Assembly (NCBI RefSeq): GCF_030272615.1
Contig: NC_081408.1
Location: 617,890,476-617,954,475, forward strand
Length of the DNA stretch: 64,000 nucleotides
Direction: 5' to 3'
Source: Cryptomeria japonica
Lineage: Eukaryota; Streptophyta; Pinopsida; Cupressales; Cupressaceae
Below are positions 22,854-35,310 of this stretch, piece by piece; within the stretch, counting starts at the first letter, position 1; every line of letters starts with the position of its first letter. Under the pieces are notes generated by a model. The model did no database searches. It was not told where the DNA came from and worked only from the letters and a program-made list of their open reading frames with translations. Position numbers and translations under genes: made by a program.

Positions 22854-23973
22854 CGCTAGAATAACTTGGAGGTAGATTATTGTAGGGGGCTAGCCCTCCT
22901 CCAATTTATCAGCTTGTGAAGTAGGCTCCCACCAAACCCATCTCATTATCTTGTTCTCGGTCAAGCTATATATATATATATATATATATGGTCATCTTCT
23001 TGTATTCACATCACTATTGGAAAGATTTAATAAGCAAAGATGTTTTTTATCTTATGAAAGGAAGGTTTTCCAAAATAAGAAGGAGGACCGCTCCTAGTCT
23101 CACTTTTCTAAATTAGATCTGAAAAGGTTGGAAGGATTCTCTCTGTTTATTCCTTTTAGTATTTTAAATTGGTGGGTTGTCTAGAAATAATTGTCTGACC
23201 AGTCTTCTTAAAGGGTTTTGTCTCTGATTTTCATATCCATCAGGATCTCTACTAGGAGTGAGGTGATTTTTTATCCTCCTGGTGATAGATTATGTTAAAA
23301 GTGTAGTCAGTATATTGGATGTGAAGTTAGTTATTTCAATTCTAAAGCTATTGTCCTTTAGCAGTTGTTTTGGTATAGGTAGGGCATTATAGATGGGGGT
23401 TTATTTATCGGCTAACATTTTTTGTAGTATTCTGCTGTATGGCAGGGATGAGAGTTTCTTGCAGGTATTGTCTCGACAAGATTAAGGGTTCGATACCATC
23501 TAAGGGATGTTGACATTAATAATCAAATAAGAAGTAATGTTTCAAGTTGTTGCCAATTTTTATTAAATGTATTAATTGTAAACATTCTAATGTCAATCTT
23601 GGCTATAAGGTTCGATAAGGTTCTTATGTAGAATAGTGGAATGGTTTGATCCAAATCTGGCAAGATAAGAATTCAGGTTAGAGTGGTGTTTGATCATCAT
23701 TATCGAGGACATCATTATCAGGGAAGGGCCGAATCACAACGCAAAGGAAATTATGGACAATCTTTAAGTATTCTTTCAAATAGATTTACCTAGATGTGAA
23801 TTATCCAAGGATTCATGTATCTTGTTCTTTATTATTAGCTTTCTATAGCATTAATTTTCTGATCCATTAATGGATCTGGGCTAGACCAGATTTTTTCTTC
23901 CCTCCATTCTTTTCTATTGGTGCCCACACTGAATGGAGTTGTAATTATCTTTTTTAATTAATAAAATCTCTCT

Positions 23974-23983
23974 GGCTTCGGCC
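23974..23983 (+). other. LINE F 3' hairpin (GGC-TTCG-GCC) before the tail
   Basis: GGCTTCGGCC forms a 3-bp stem with a TTCG (UUCG in RNA) loop, 28 bp before the end of the element and after an AATAAA-like signal at about 23960. A short hairpin also lies before the tail of LINE G (55788). Some plant L1-clade LINEs are known to have a 3' stem-loop recognised by their RT. Confidence 0.5.
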
Positions 23984-24011
23984 TTTTACTGATCAAAAAT
24001 AAAAATAAAAA

Positions 24012-24029
24012 AATAATTGTTGTTACATA
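24012..24029. repeat. Target-site duplication of LINE F, right copy
   Basis: An exact copy of 14744-14761, immediately after the A-rich tail. Confidence 0.92.
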
Positions 24030-24090
24030 AAGTCATGAAACGGTAATCTATATATATAATTTTTCAAAGATTCATAGTTATATAAGAATA

Positions 24091-24457
24091 TGTTGGTGTA
24101 AATAAATATTCATTATGGATATTATTACACTTCACTTAAGTTAACTTAGGATAATGCATCTCTTCATAGTTTGGATTTGAGACACTTAGGGAAGTGTGAA
24201 CATAGGGATATATTTGTAGGAGAAATTCCACCTTTAATGGTCTTATTTTGTTGTTACACTCCACATTCAGTGGTTCATCCACCTACCCTTGTTTCTCATT
24301 GAGCCACATGTCATGATTGTGTGCTCGTATATCCATATGGCCTTGCCTATATAAGCAGGCCCATTTCATTGTATTGGTTAATCCAGTTGATCATTTGCAT
24401 ATTGATGAGAATACAGTTTGTTCTTGTCATTCTTTTGTCTCTCTTTTATGCTTTTCA
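24091..24457 (+). repeat. Copia 5' LTR (367 bp)
   Basis: It begins TGTTGGTGTAA and ends CTTTTCA. It aligns with 29794-30213 throughout, but the 3' LTR carries about 51 extra bp near 29988-30040. In the 3' LTR a CACCT sequence bounds that segment on both sides, so the 5' LTR most likely lost it by deletion between the short repeats. Confidence 0.93.
24348..24357 (+). promoter_or_regulatory. TATA box of the copia 5' LTR
   Basis: CTATATAAGC lies about 110 bp before the LTR end and is conserved in the 3' LTR at 30102-30110. It is the expected promoter position for the U3/R junction. Confidence 0.7.
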
Positions 24458-24461
24458 TTAT

Positions 24462-24479
24462 TGGTATTAGAGCCATTGG
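24462..24479 (+). other. Primer-binding site, initiator-Met tRNA
   Basis: TGGTATTAGAGCCATTGG starts 4 bp after the LTR. The plant initiator-Met tRNA complement is TGGTATCAGAGC..., so one C has become T. Confidence 0.88.
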
Positions 24480-25452
24480 GGCTTCATTGATTGGTTTTTG
24501 GAGACATCTTGGAAGGCTTCTATTTTCGGATCTGAAGAACAACACTTTTTGGAGGCATCTTAGAGCATTTTCGACCTCACCATTGCATTCGAGAGGCCAT
24601 TTCTATAAAAATCGAGTATAAACTCGACCTATTTTGGCAAAAATTGAATTTTGGGTGTTGGAGGAATTTTTTGCCCAATTCGGGCGGTATGGTACAAAAT
24701 TTTTGGATCTCAAAAAACGAAATCTGAAATTTTTTTTCTAGTTTTGAAAAAAATAAATAAATAAATTTTTTGCTGGTCCATACCTTCTGCCCTGTCAGCG
24801 CCTAGTCAGCATTTTTTGAAAAAAAATTAGACCCCTCTCCGTTGAGCAGTTTAGATTTTTGGGTCAACTTTGGAGGCCCATAACTTTCTCAATTTTGCTC
24901 CTTTTTGGGTGCAATTTTTTTTTATTTGGGCTAATGTTTCATGCGCAATGGTATGGTTATTTTCTGATTTTGGTGCACATGTTTTTCTCTAATTTCGGAT
25001 TCTCTCTGTTGTACCTATCCAATCTTCAATTTTGCAACTTCAAAGGCTTCGTTTGAGCTCATACGACCTCCTTTTTAGGTGTCATTTTTTTTGAAAGTGC
25101 ATATTTTTTCATCTACTTTCATAATCTATTATCAGATTTCAGAGATTTTGAGTGGAAATTGTACTTTCAGATATTGGTGTTATTTGGCCTGTTTGGTACT
25201 TGTAAATTGATTGGATCTTAGTTTAGATCTCTTGCATTATTAGTTTGAGTCTCTTTTGGCCTTATTGAGATAGTTGTAAATTTGAAATCAGAAATCCTCT
25301 TTGCCATTTTTTGCAAGTGGCCCATTGTACACGCACTAAGTATAAAGTGTCAAATCATCTTTTTTGGGGGGGGGTTCTTTGATTGAGTGAATTTTGGGGG
25401 TGTGTTGTGTGATTGTGCCTCTCTTTCCTTGTGCTCTTTCATTTTTGTTGCA

Positions 25453-28400
25453 ATGAGTCCTCATAAATTTCCACCTTTAACTCCACATAATTATGCATCA
25501 TGAAAAATTAAAGTATGGAGCAAATTAATGGAAAAAAGTCTCATGCATTACATAGATGGAACTATAGAAGCACCACCTGATCCTAAGGATGATCCTAATG
25601 CTTAGTTAGAATGGCTCACTAAGAATTGCATGGCTCTTGGAACTTTCCGTAAGTATGTATCAGATGACCTTATTTTTCACATTGAGAAGTGTACAACAAT
25701 CAAAGAGGATTGGGATATGTTTTAGAAATTGTATGGTCAAGTTGATGAAATTAGAGGTTAAAAGATTCACAATGAGCTCACCAACTTGGATCCCAAGAGT
25801 TTTGATACAATCCAAGATTATGTCACCAAAGCAAATAAGCTAAGAGAAAAGCTTAAGGATTGTGGAATTGACAAAAAGGATGCTCAGTTGATATTCAACT
25901 TGTTGGACAAGCTTGCACCAGAATATGCAGCGTTTGTGTCTAGCTTCCAAATTCATTGTTTGACAGTGGGGAGTTCCTACATCATGCCTTCATTTGATGC
26001 TTTCATAGAAATGTTAATATTGGAACAATCTAAGTTGTTGAACATGGGGCTTCTCAAGTCTTCAAAGTCAAAGGCTTTGGTGGCTAATCAAGGGAGTCAA
26101 GGGAGTCAAGACAAAGATTCCAAGAAGAAGAAGAAGCAATCTAAGTCAAAGCCACAATAGGAAAAAGGGAAATCATCCTCTCCATCACAAGGCGATTTTT
26201 CATCCTCTTCCAAGAAGGGGACTCCACCTAAGAAGGATAAACCAACTTGTGCATATTGTATGAAGTATGGTCATGATGAGCATGGATGCCACACCAAGCA
26301 AGTTGATGAGTTGACAAATCTTCTTAAGAAAAACAACGTCAACTTGCCATCTGCCTACACAAAGAAGGATTCATCTCCTTCCTCTTCCTCATAGTCTAAG
26401 GGAAAAGGGAAAGCATTTGTGGCTACACCAGGTGCTTCACAGTAGTGGATACTTGACTTGGGTGCCTCGTATCATGTGGGTTCTACAAAGGAGCAGTTTT
26501 CTTCATTGGAGCAATCTAAGGTACCTCACATTTACATAGGTGATGATTCACAAGTTGAGGTTGAAGGGAAAGGATCAGTTGACATGGATGATGGAACATT
26601 TGAGAATGTTCTTTATGTTCCTAGCTTGTCTACCAACCTTCTCTCTATCTACCAAATCACTCACTATGAGAATGGGAAAAAGGTTGAGTTTACACCTAAT
26701 TCAGTTGTGGTAAAGGAACTTGATGATGATGCCTTCGTAGCAGTGGGACAAGTCAATGACAAATCAAGGCTTTATTCATTCTGCCACTTTGTACCAAGTT
26801 CTCCTTCTAGGGCCTTGCTTACTCATTCAAATTTAGAAAGTAAGATATGGCATGAGTGGTTTGGTCACCTCAACTACCGCTATCTTCAATAGCTCAGTAC
26901 TAAAGACATGGTCATAGTTCTACCTCGAATCAGGTTTTCAGAGGGTGTATGTTTAGGTTGTTCCATGGGCAAGCATCCCGAGGAGAATTTTGATAAGGGG
27001 AAAGATTGGAGAGATTTGGAAGTTCTTCAACTTGTTCACAATAATATAGCAGGTCCATTTCTAGCACCTTCATTTAGTAAGGCCCGCTATGTCCTTACCT
27101 TCATTGATGACTACTCCCGCTTCACTTGGGTCTACTTTCTCATTGATAAGAGTGAAGTATTTGACAGATTTCAGGACTTCGAGACTCATGTGGAGAAGCA
27201 ATCCGGGAAAGTGGTCAAGATTCTTTGTACCGATAATGGAAGGGAATACGTGAACAAAAGACTTGAGGATTTTTGTACATTTGAGGGGATTGATCTTCAA
27301 CATTCTGTTGCATACACTCCACAGTAGAACGAAGTTGCAGAATGCAAGAATAGAACTCTCAAAGAAATGGCTAGATGTATGATACATGCATGTTCTCTTG
27401 ATCCCACCTTTTGGGCAAAGGCTATCAGTTGTGCCACACACATCCAGAATCAGGTTCCTCACAAAGGTTTGTAAGATATTACTCCTTTTGAAGCTTGGGC
27501 TAGTAGGAAATTGATTGTGAGGCATTTTAGAGTCTTTGGGTGTCCAGCATGGGCTCGCATACCTTAGCAGAAATGCAATGCTTTGGAACCTCAAAGTCGG
27601 CCTTTCATTTTTGTTGGATATCTTGAGGGTGTTAAGGCATATAGATTGATGGATCCTAAGACACATGAGGTGTTTATTGAGAGGAGTGTTTCTTTTGAGG
27701 ATAGCTCTCCTAGCTTAGCCTCTATACCATCTCCACCTTCCTCCATTGTGGATAGTGATGCTAGTGATTCAGATGATGACACTCCTTCAACTTTGATTGG
27801 CAGGGTTACACCTCCACAGGGTCCACTTGCAGTTGAGGAGCCTCGTTCTACACCTCCACCTAGACCTCGTTGGGCTCGACAGACACTTGAGTTTGTGGGT
27901 TCCCTTGTTGGGGATCCTTCAGATACACGGGGGACTCAATCATAGCATTAGGATCTTCCACATGCATCCATTTCTACCGTTTCTGAGCCATAGACATTTC
28001 AGGAAGCATCAAGGGTTCCTGAGTGGGACCAAGCTATGGAGGAAGAGTATAGTTCCTTGATGAGGAACAACACATGGGATTTAGTCCATCTCCCTAAGGG
28101 GAGAAAGATGGTTTGATGTAAGTGGATCTATCAAACCAAGTTTGTAGTGGATGGTAGTGTGGATAAGTATAAGGCTCGGCTTGTTGCGAAAGGTTTCTCT
28201 CAGATTCCAAGTGTTGACTATATTGAGACCTTTGTGACCATAGCAAAGATGAACTCCATTCGCTTGACACTTGCTATTGCTGCAGCTCATGGTTGGGTTG
28301 TACATCAGATGGATGTGAAGAGTGCTTTTCTTCATGGTGACCTTGATGAGGAGATTTATATGGAGCAGCCATAGGGTTTCATCCAGGATACTTCCTTGGT

Positions 28401-29478
28401 TTGTAGACTAAGGAAATCTCTCTATGGCCTTAAGCAGACCCCCAGGGCTTGGTACGCCAAGATGGATTCCTTTCTTCTCTCAGCAGGGTTCACCAGGTGT
28501 CATTCTGATCCGAATGTCTACATTTTGTGACATGATGACTCATACTTGATACTTGTGCTCTATGTTGATGATTTGATCATTACAAGGAGCACTACATCCA
28601 TCATTAGCAGGGTCAAATCTGCTTTGCATGACAGATTTGCTATGACTGGCTTGGGTCTTTTGCACTACTTTCTTGGGATAGAGATTTCATAGTCACCTTC
28701 CAGGATTACACTATCGCAACCTAAGTATGCTCTTGATCTACTTGCATGCTTTCATATGGCTGATTGTAAGCCTGCACCGACTCCCTTTCTTATAGGAGTC
28801 AAGCTCTAGGCTCAGTGTTCTTCTCCACTAGTTGATGCCACATTATATCGTCAGCTTGTGGGTAGTCTCATCTACTTGACTCATACACGCCCTGATATTT
28901 CATTTGCGGTTGGCATGGTTTCTCACTTCATGTAGGAACCACATGAGCTTCATTGGAAATCCACCAAACGCCTCCTTCATTACATCCAGGGTACACATCA
29001 CTATGGGATTCACTATGTAGCAGTCATAGGACTTCGCTTGGTTGGTTACACAAACTCCGATTGGGCTAGCGATCTTGATGATCGTAAGTCTACTTCAAGT
29101 TACAATTTTCACCTTGGTTCAGGCCCCATTTATTTTCAGAGCAAGAAGCAACATGCTATTTCTCTCTCTTCGACTGAGGCTGAGTATCAAGGAGTTGTTA
29201 ACGCAGCAACTGAGACCATTTGGCTTCAACAGATTCTCACAGAGTTTGGATTCACCACTCCATGACTGATAGTTCTACATTGCGACAATCAGAGTGCTAT
29301 TGCAATCTTGAAGAACCTGGTCCAGCACCAATGGACCAAACACATCAAGATCCATATGCACTACATCCAAGAGATGATTTAGGAGTAGATCATTGATTTG
29401 CAATATTGTCCTACAGTGGAGTAGGTTGCAGACATATTCACCAAACCTTTCACCAAGAGTAATTTCCAGTCATTGTGA
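25453..29478 (+). pseudogene. Copia gag-pol polyprotein, one frame with many stops
   Basis: From ATG 25453 to TGA 29476 all domains lie in one frame of 1341 codons with no net frameshift. Domains in order: gag with CCHC knuckle CAYCMKYGHDEHGC (26248-26289); protease WILDLGASYHV (26449), where the usual DSGA reads DLGA; GAG-pre-integrase (WHEWFGHLNY); and integrase with FIDDYSRFTWVYF, CTDNGREY and VAECKNRT. RT follows with KSAFLHGDLDEEIYM, SLYGLKQTPRAWY and LYVDDLIIT, then RNase H with DWASDLDDRKST and LSSTEAEYQ. About 24 in-frame stops were counted by hand: about 17 TAG, 2 TAA and the rest TGA. Many TAGs stand where copia proteins have Gln, such as MEQP-stop-GF and VE-stop-VADIFTKP. This is decay by point mutation, not by indels. 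The stops rule out function. Confidence 0.93.
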
Positions 29479-29779
29479 TCTCTCTTGGGGGTGCAGGATG
29501 TCTCATTAGGGGGGGTCAGCTGACTTCTCCTTCCTCTCTTATGGGGTGGACTTTTTCCTCTTTGAGGTTTTGTCCTTCTTCTTTGAGAGTTATTTTGTAC
29601 ATTCATCTCTCTTTTGGGGGGGAGTTTTTTCCCACTGGGTTTTCTCTCTTTCTCCATATGTGAGAGATTGCATTGCATAGTTTTGCTTGCATTTGCATAT
29701 TGTACATGGATACCTATCATGGCCTAGTAGTCGGGACCCATCTTGCATTGTTGACTTGAGTCTTCATTCCCCTAAGTTG

Positions 29780-29793
29780 CACTTAAGGGGGGG
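29780..29793 (+). other. Copia polypurine tract
   Basis: ACTTAAGGGGGGG directly abuts the TG start of the 3' LTR, the expected plus-strand primer position. Confidence 0.8.
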
Positions 29794-30213
29794 TGTTGGT
29801 GTAATTAAATATTCATTATGGATATTATTACACTTTACTTAAGTTACCTTAGGATAATGCATCTCTTCGTAGTTTGGATTTGAGACACTTAGGGAAGTGT
29901 GCATGTAGGGATATAGCTTGTAGGAGAAATTCCACCTTTTATGGTCTTATTTTGCTATTACACTCCACATTCGGTGGGTCATCCACCTCTTGTGGAATAT
30001 TGTATTATTTCTCCTACCTACCCCTAGTATTTCTCACCTACCCTTGTTTCTCATTGAGCCACATGTCATGATTGTGTGCTTGTATATCCATATGGCCTTG
30101 CCTATATAAGAAGGCCCATATTCATGGTATTGGTTAATCCAGTTGATCATTTGCATATTCATGAGAATACAGTTTGTTCTTGTCATTCTTTTGTCTCTCT
30201 TTTATGCTTTTCA
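29794..30213 (+). repeat. Copia 3' LTR (420 bp)
   Basis: Partner of 24091-24457, with the TATA box at 30102-30110 and about 51 bp missing from the 5' copy. It ends CTTTTCA at 30213. Confidence 0.93.
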
Positions 30214-30589
30214 TTGTGCCCTTGATCTTGGCAAAATCTCATAGAATATATAATTAATATTATGTGATATTATAAGGTCATTAAGATACACATAATAGAG
30301 CACGTATAATGACATTTTTAATGTTATTTTTAAATAGGATCGTGAATACAAATAATCATAAATGTTATATAGAAGATCATGCATACATATACACATGTAA
30401 TATGAGTGAGTATGATTAATTAAGAATAAAATTTATGTTTAAGTGATAACTTTTAATCTTAAAAATAAAGTTACTTGTAACTAGTGTAATGATTCAAATC
30501 ACCCTTATAGATAGTATGTATATGTTATAAACATATAAAAATGTAGACATATGTTTCTAGGTTTTATATACCAAGGATTAGTTAATCCA
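30214..30589. other. AT-rich, no gene or element recognised
   Basis: Between the copia 3' LTR and R copy 3 no coding frame, LTR end or repeat shared with the rest of the window was recognised. Confidence 0.5.
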
Positions 30590-30908
30590 AGTATTTTACA
30601 AAATGCATTTGTGAACAAACACAACAAATATTGAGGTGTGGGGTGAAGTGTTTTTAAATTCTATTTCACCAAGTATATAATTATTCGTTAATTTTATTTA
30701 ATAGGATTAAAGTGAAAAAATTAAACCTCATCTACATGTAATATTTTTTTATTGTAATTATATGAATACATACATACAAAAATGTACATGTGCATGTGCA
30801 TGTGTGTGTGTGTGTGTGTGAATATATACATGTATATATATAGTATTTATATCTATGTATATATGTGTATACATACATACATACATACATACATAAATAT
30901 ACATATAC

Positions 30909-30939
<31 letters not shown>

Positions 30940-30969
30940 AGTATATGTATATGTATATGCATATGCATA

Positions 30970-31019
<50 letters not shown>

Positions 31020-31830
31020 TACACATACACACATATATATACACATATACATACACAAATGTGTGTGTGTAACTATACATATGCATGCATGCATGTACAT
31101 ATATATAAACACAAAAATATATGTATCCATATATGTGTGTGTATCATACCTATACACACGTGTCGGTATAGATATGATACACACACTTATTACATGTATG
31201 AACATATAGATACATATATGCATGACATATGAATGTATATATGCATATTAATGTACACACATGCCAACACATAACATGGAGAGAGAGACAAAGATCAAAA
31301 AATGATTAGTTCCTCATTTATTAATTCACATTTATCCTAATTATGTGTTTTGTAACCTCAAGTAAGTGAAATTCATCTTAATAAAATATAAAAAAATTAG
31401 AAAATATTCTTGAGATATATGGAATTAGTGTGCTACCTCTCTTTATCATTTCCATATGTATTTTTTGGATAAGGTTTCATATGTGTTGTCGAAATATTCT
31501 TTTTTTTTCCTTTATCCATCTTGTGTAGAGAAATGACCCTTGTCAAATATGATAATTCAATATTTTCCAAATTTAATTTTGTTAGTTTCTTCATGGATAT
31601 GGATGAAAACCTCTATACTTGTTTTAATTTTGTTAGTTTTCTTCATGGATAAGGATGAAACCCTCTATCATTTTGTAACTATGGAGGATGCAAAAATACA
31701 TTACTTTGTAATTTCTTATGATGAAGGAAAATAATTACATGGTATGAAGAGGATCTCATTTCTCAATATTTTTCTTTGTGATTTGTTCTTGGAGCATTCA
31801 TGATAAATACATATGATATAAATTTTGAAA
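30590..31830 (+). repeat. Repeat R, copy 3
   Basis: It follows the order of R copies 1 and 2 (TTTGTGAACAAA, AATATTGAGGTGTGGGGTG, CAAGTATATAATTAT, ATCTACATGTAAT, microsatellite, GATTAGTTCCTCATTTATTA, GTAGAGAAATGACC). A duplicated TTTTAATTTTGTTAGTTT..CTTCATGGAT block at about 31572-31655 is private to this copy. No LINE fragment lies at its right end, so it derives from a separate event. Confidence 0.7.
30762..31262. repeat. Long compound microsatellite in R copy 3
   Basis: About 500 bp of alternating purine-pyrimidine tracts: TG at about 30800-30821, ATAC at about 30871-30895, and CA at about 30973-31014, with TG and CA runs repeated further on. The same site in R copies 1 and 2 holds much shorter arrays. 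Confidence 0.9.
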
Positions 31831-32592
31831 TTTACCTTTATTCTCAAAAGGAGATTATGTAAGAATTTCTATATATGAATCATATGAAATGACGACTTAA
31901 AAATATGTATATATGTATATTTATTTATATTGGTCATTCTATCATCATGAACATCTATTAAGTATTGATAAATTGTGAATCTGACCACCCTTATCTACTC
32001 AATCCTAGCCTTTTCAAGTTATATATGAAATAACTCTAACTATTCATATTCTATGTAGAGATGTGATATATTAATTATATGATTTTGTCCCCTTTTAGAT
32101 TTTAACCATTAGTCTCCATTATACCACACTTTTGGGTTTCAATGATTAAGTGAATTTTTTTTTGCTCTAAATTTTCAACAAGAAGGATGCAACACACAAT
32201 ATTCCCACCAATAAATATATAATTTACATATAATTTAAAAGTTCAAAACAATATGAATACAAAATCAAGATAGAACAAAGAATGGTCTAATTAGGAAAAG
32301 AATAATTTGAACATCCTTCAATGTCTAGAGGTTTCACTAAAAAGCTTGAGTAAGATAAAATAAATAATTAAAAGGAAAGATGATACCATAAGAAAATTTA
32401 ACCAAAGATTATGGGAGTAAAATGAAAACAACCAATTATAAAGAAATAAAGAACTAAATGCTTTATTTTTAGACTATGGCTAGTGATTAAAGAATTATTA
32501 GATAGAATAATTTTCAAATCCTCTCCCTTAATATTTCAAACCAAATTAAAATCCAAAAAACTGAATGAAAACGATCAAATCTATATTTAAGT
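31831..32592. other. AT-rich, no gene seen
   Basis: No open frame of note and no element boundary was recognised. Confidence 0.5.
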
Positions 32593-32894
32593 GTCACATC
32601 CCTCTTTTGTGATCCTAGATAATTTTGGGCACCATGCTAATGGAATGGAGTCCCACTGCTATGACCCTACTATAGGATACAAACTAGGTGTAGGGTATCT
32701 ATGTCTATAAAAAAAGTATGAGGCATGGAGAAGAACCATCAAAGGGTCATGCATAATTTTGGTGGCAGATGGAAATGGATCCAAAACACAAATTTAGAAT
32801 ATACATAGAAAAAGCCAAACACATATAGTCATCAAGCACTATAACGCAATTGTAATCATCAAATGATTATAACCATTACATCTGCCTACAACAT
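32593..32894. other. Possible LTR start, truncated by the LTR B insertion
   Basis: TGTCACATCCCTCTTTTGTG at 32593 resembles LTR starts of the TGT.ACATCCC type. The sequence stops where LTR B begins (32895). There is no partner in the window, so this is a weak call. Confidence 0.2.
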
Positions 32895-33022
32895 TGTAGC
32901 TTCATAAATTATACACCCTTAATTAGGTTCTCCAATTCTACACTTAGTTGAGACTCACTTAATGTGTATCATTGCATTATGCATTATAGGACTTCCCTAG
33001 GAATTTAATTAATAATTTAATT
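32895..33022 (+). mobile_element. LTR B, left piece (128 bp)
   Basis: TGTAGCTTCATAAATTATAC and the next 100 bp match the start of LTR A (3420-3550: TAAATT.TACACCC, CACTTAG, ACTT.CCTAGGAATTTAA versus CCTCTAAGAATTTAA). It is cut at 33022 by element X. The rest of the LTR resumes at 56226, 23.2 kb away, with TAATT repeated on both sides. Confidence 0.7.
33018..33022. repeat. Target-site duplication of X, left copy
   Basis: TAATT directly before TGTAGTACCCC; repeated at 56226-56230. Confidence 0.8.
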
Positions 33023-33193
33023 TGTAGTACCCCTAACCTAATCAGATTTTAATCTTGGTTAGTTATAATGTAATCAAGTTATAGTCAGGTGTTTTAATTA
33101 ATATGCATACCTGTTAATGTGGTTGTCACATCAATTCATATGTAAGTTTATTATTTCTCCTGAATTGTGTTATTTATCTCAGGCTAACACTTT

Positions 33194-33196
<3 letters not shown>

Positions 33197-33231
<35 letters not shown>
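33197..33231. repeat. (TA)n microsatellite in X
   Basis: About 17 TA units within the first 220 bp of X. Confidence 0.95.
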
Positions 33232-33235
<4 letters not shown>

Positions 33236-35305
33236 ATGCAAATATGATTCAGGGTTGCAGGAGATTGTAGGTACAATACTGCATGGGTGCGAGGTTCATC
33301 TTCACTTTGATTCACAGGTTTGAGTGCTTCTCATTAACCCTTACAAAATTGGATTAGGTGGTCGGGAGACCCTCATGTGACCCTAGTCATGCTCAAGTGA
33401 GTGTCCTCAGTCGTCAGTCGTCAGTCAGTATTCCTTTGGCTGGGTATGCAGGTCGTCTGTTTGTTTGGCTTTCTTGGATTGCGGGTTTTGTGTGTGTGTG
33501 GTTAAATTGAGAAATTAATCCTTTGTATTTTATTTGATTAAGTTGTGCTTTTGCATTAAAAATTAAGGGACTAAATTAAATAGGTTCCCTTTATGTGATT
33601 AGTCATTATTTAGAATTGCTCAATTTAAATTTGTAGCTAGTTTAATTAAATGGTTAATTTTAATTGATTAATTTATTTAGTTATGTTTTTGGAAAGGAAA
33701 TATTTAAATTAATTTGAAATATAATTAAATCTCTTTGCCTTTTAAAAATAGAAAGGTTGATTTTAATTAATTAAAAAAACCAACTTAATTAGAAAAGTGA
33801 GATTAAAATGTTGGATATAGTTTTAAGAAAAAAATAAAATAATTGGGATTTTATTTTAATTAAAAATAATAATAAAATATTTTACCCTCATATAATTTTG
33901 AAATAAAGAAAATGTTAAGTTGTGTTAATTAGAAAAAAATTAGAAATTACATGAGGGAGAGAAAAGCATTTTTTTTTTTTCTAATTTGAAAAATAAATGT
34001 TGTTATTATTAAATATTTTATTTTGGAAAATATTTTTGGGTGGGAAAACCTAAAAAAAGTTTAGGTTGCACATATTCTTCTAATTTTTAATTCCTGGAGT
34101 TCACCGGAAGGAGGCGACAGTCTGTGGGAAGAAAATTTTAATTTTTTTCTTGGATGCATGTGGGAGAAATAAGGATTTGGAAGGAAGGATTGGCGTGGAT
34201 AGCTGGTTGGATGAGCTCTTCCTCAAGATCTTCCAGGAAAGCTTCCAAGGTTGGATAGCTTTTGCGTGTTTATTTTTGTTTTAATATTAGCTCAAATATT
34301 CTTCCTCTCTATGTAGTTTTCTGGTGATTTTGTAAAAGAATAAATAGAATATTAGCTCAAATGTTCTTCCTCTCTCTGTAGTTTTTTGTGTATTTGGAAA
34401 AGAATAAATAGAATAGGCTATGTTTCCAATTTCTGGTTGGGTTTTGATTTTGTTTATGATAAAATGTTTTGTTTTCAAATTTAAATCATAGGGGTTATGC
34501 TGGCAAAATTTTGCCAGAATTACCCTCCTATGCATCCAGCCTATGTATTTCTTCTGATAGTTTCATTTTGGAGGAATGCAGAATAGAGTTATATTTTTCC
34601 TCTTCCCATTCTTGCATAGCCAACATTAATTTGATAGTTCACCCAATTTGGCTTTATGGGTTTTGTTTTAAAATTTTCTCTAGTATTTTCCCTCTTTGTG
34701 TTGTCACAGAGTTTGAAATTCATTTTACCAGTATTTATTAGTTTCAGATTTTAGTTGATTAAGTTTCCTTATGAAATAAAATTTATGTTTGGATTATTAA
34801 AGTTTATAATTTTAGTTGTTATAAACTATGTATTTCATTTTACAAAATTTTTAGAGCAAATTTTTTTAGTTGATCTTTTCTTTGTGGAAGAGAAATTTAT
34901 TGGTCTTTTTAAATATAAAATTTTGGAAGCTATTGTGTTATCTATAAATTCTATTTTGATATAGAAATAAGGATTTTTATTTTTATTTTCCATTATTGAT
35001 CTCTCTGAAATTTAGTTTGGTAATTCTAATTTATTTTAAAATTAAAGGTTTATGTAGGGAATGGAAATAAAGCATGTGTATCTATAAATATTAATATTTT
35101 TTTTCAAATAATTTATCAATTATTTTGTTTTGAGTTAAAAAAAAGAAAGAAAGAAAGATTTTATTTTCAATTGTTAACTATTTCTCAGGATAATATGAAT
35201 TGAATATTTTATTCTAATTTTATAAAACAAAAATCATATCAAATATACAAATAATTCTATTGTCACTTCGTGATTATTTATAAAATAAAATAAAGATTCA
35301 TTATA
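33232..35305. other. X, left non-coding part
   Basis: No gene. Contents include GTCAGTCGTCAGTCGTCAG (about 33410) and a 66-bp imperfect tandem duplication at 34284-34415 (TATTAGCTCAAAT.TTCTTCC ... AAAGAATAAATAGAA twice). The remainder is AT-rich sequence typical of LTR U3/R regions. Confidence 0.6.
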
Positions 35306-35310
35306 CTATT
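35306..35310. repeat. Target-site duplication of T1, left copy
   Basis: CTATT, repeated at 49953-49957 directly after the 3' LTR. Confidence 0.92.

Larger units (their letters stand above)
24091..30213 (+). mobile_element. Ty1/copia element, complete but inactive
   Basis: This 6.1-kb element has two LTRs (24091-24457 and 29794-30213), an initiator-Met tRNA primer site, one polyprotein frame in copia order (gag, protease, integrase, RT, RNase H) and a G-rich polypurine tract. Integrase precedes RT, which defines copia. The five bases outside the LTRs (GAATA left, TTGTG right) do not match, so no TSD is seen. Recombination between elements or later loss at one end could explain that. The lineage within copia was not determined. 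Confidence 0.93.

Noticed and set aside
27070-27666. 198-codon minus-strand frame inside the copia integrase
   Set aside because: Antisense shadow of the integrase coding region; its sequence has no family resemblance, while the plus strand shows clear integrase motifs.
30732-31232. Several frames of 77-163 codons on both strands
   Set aside because: Low-complexity products of a 500-bp compound microsatellite within repeat R copy 3.
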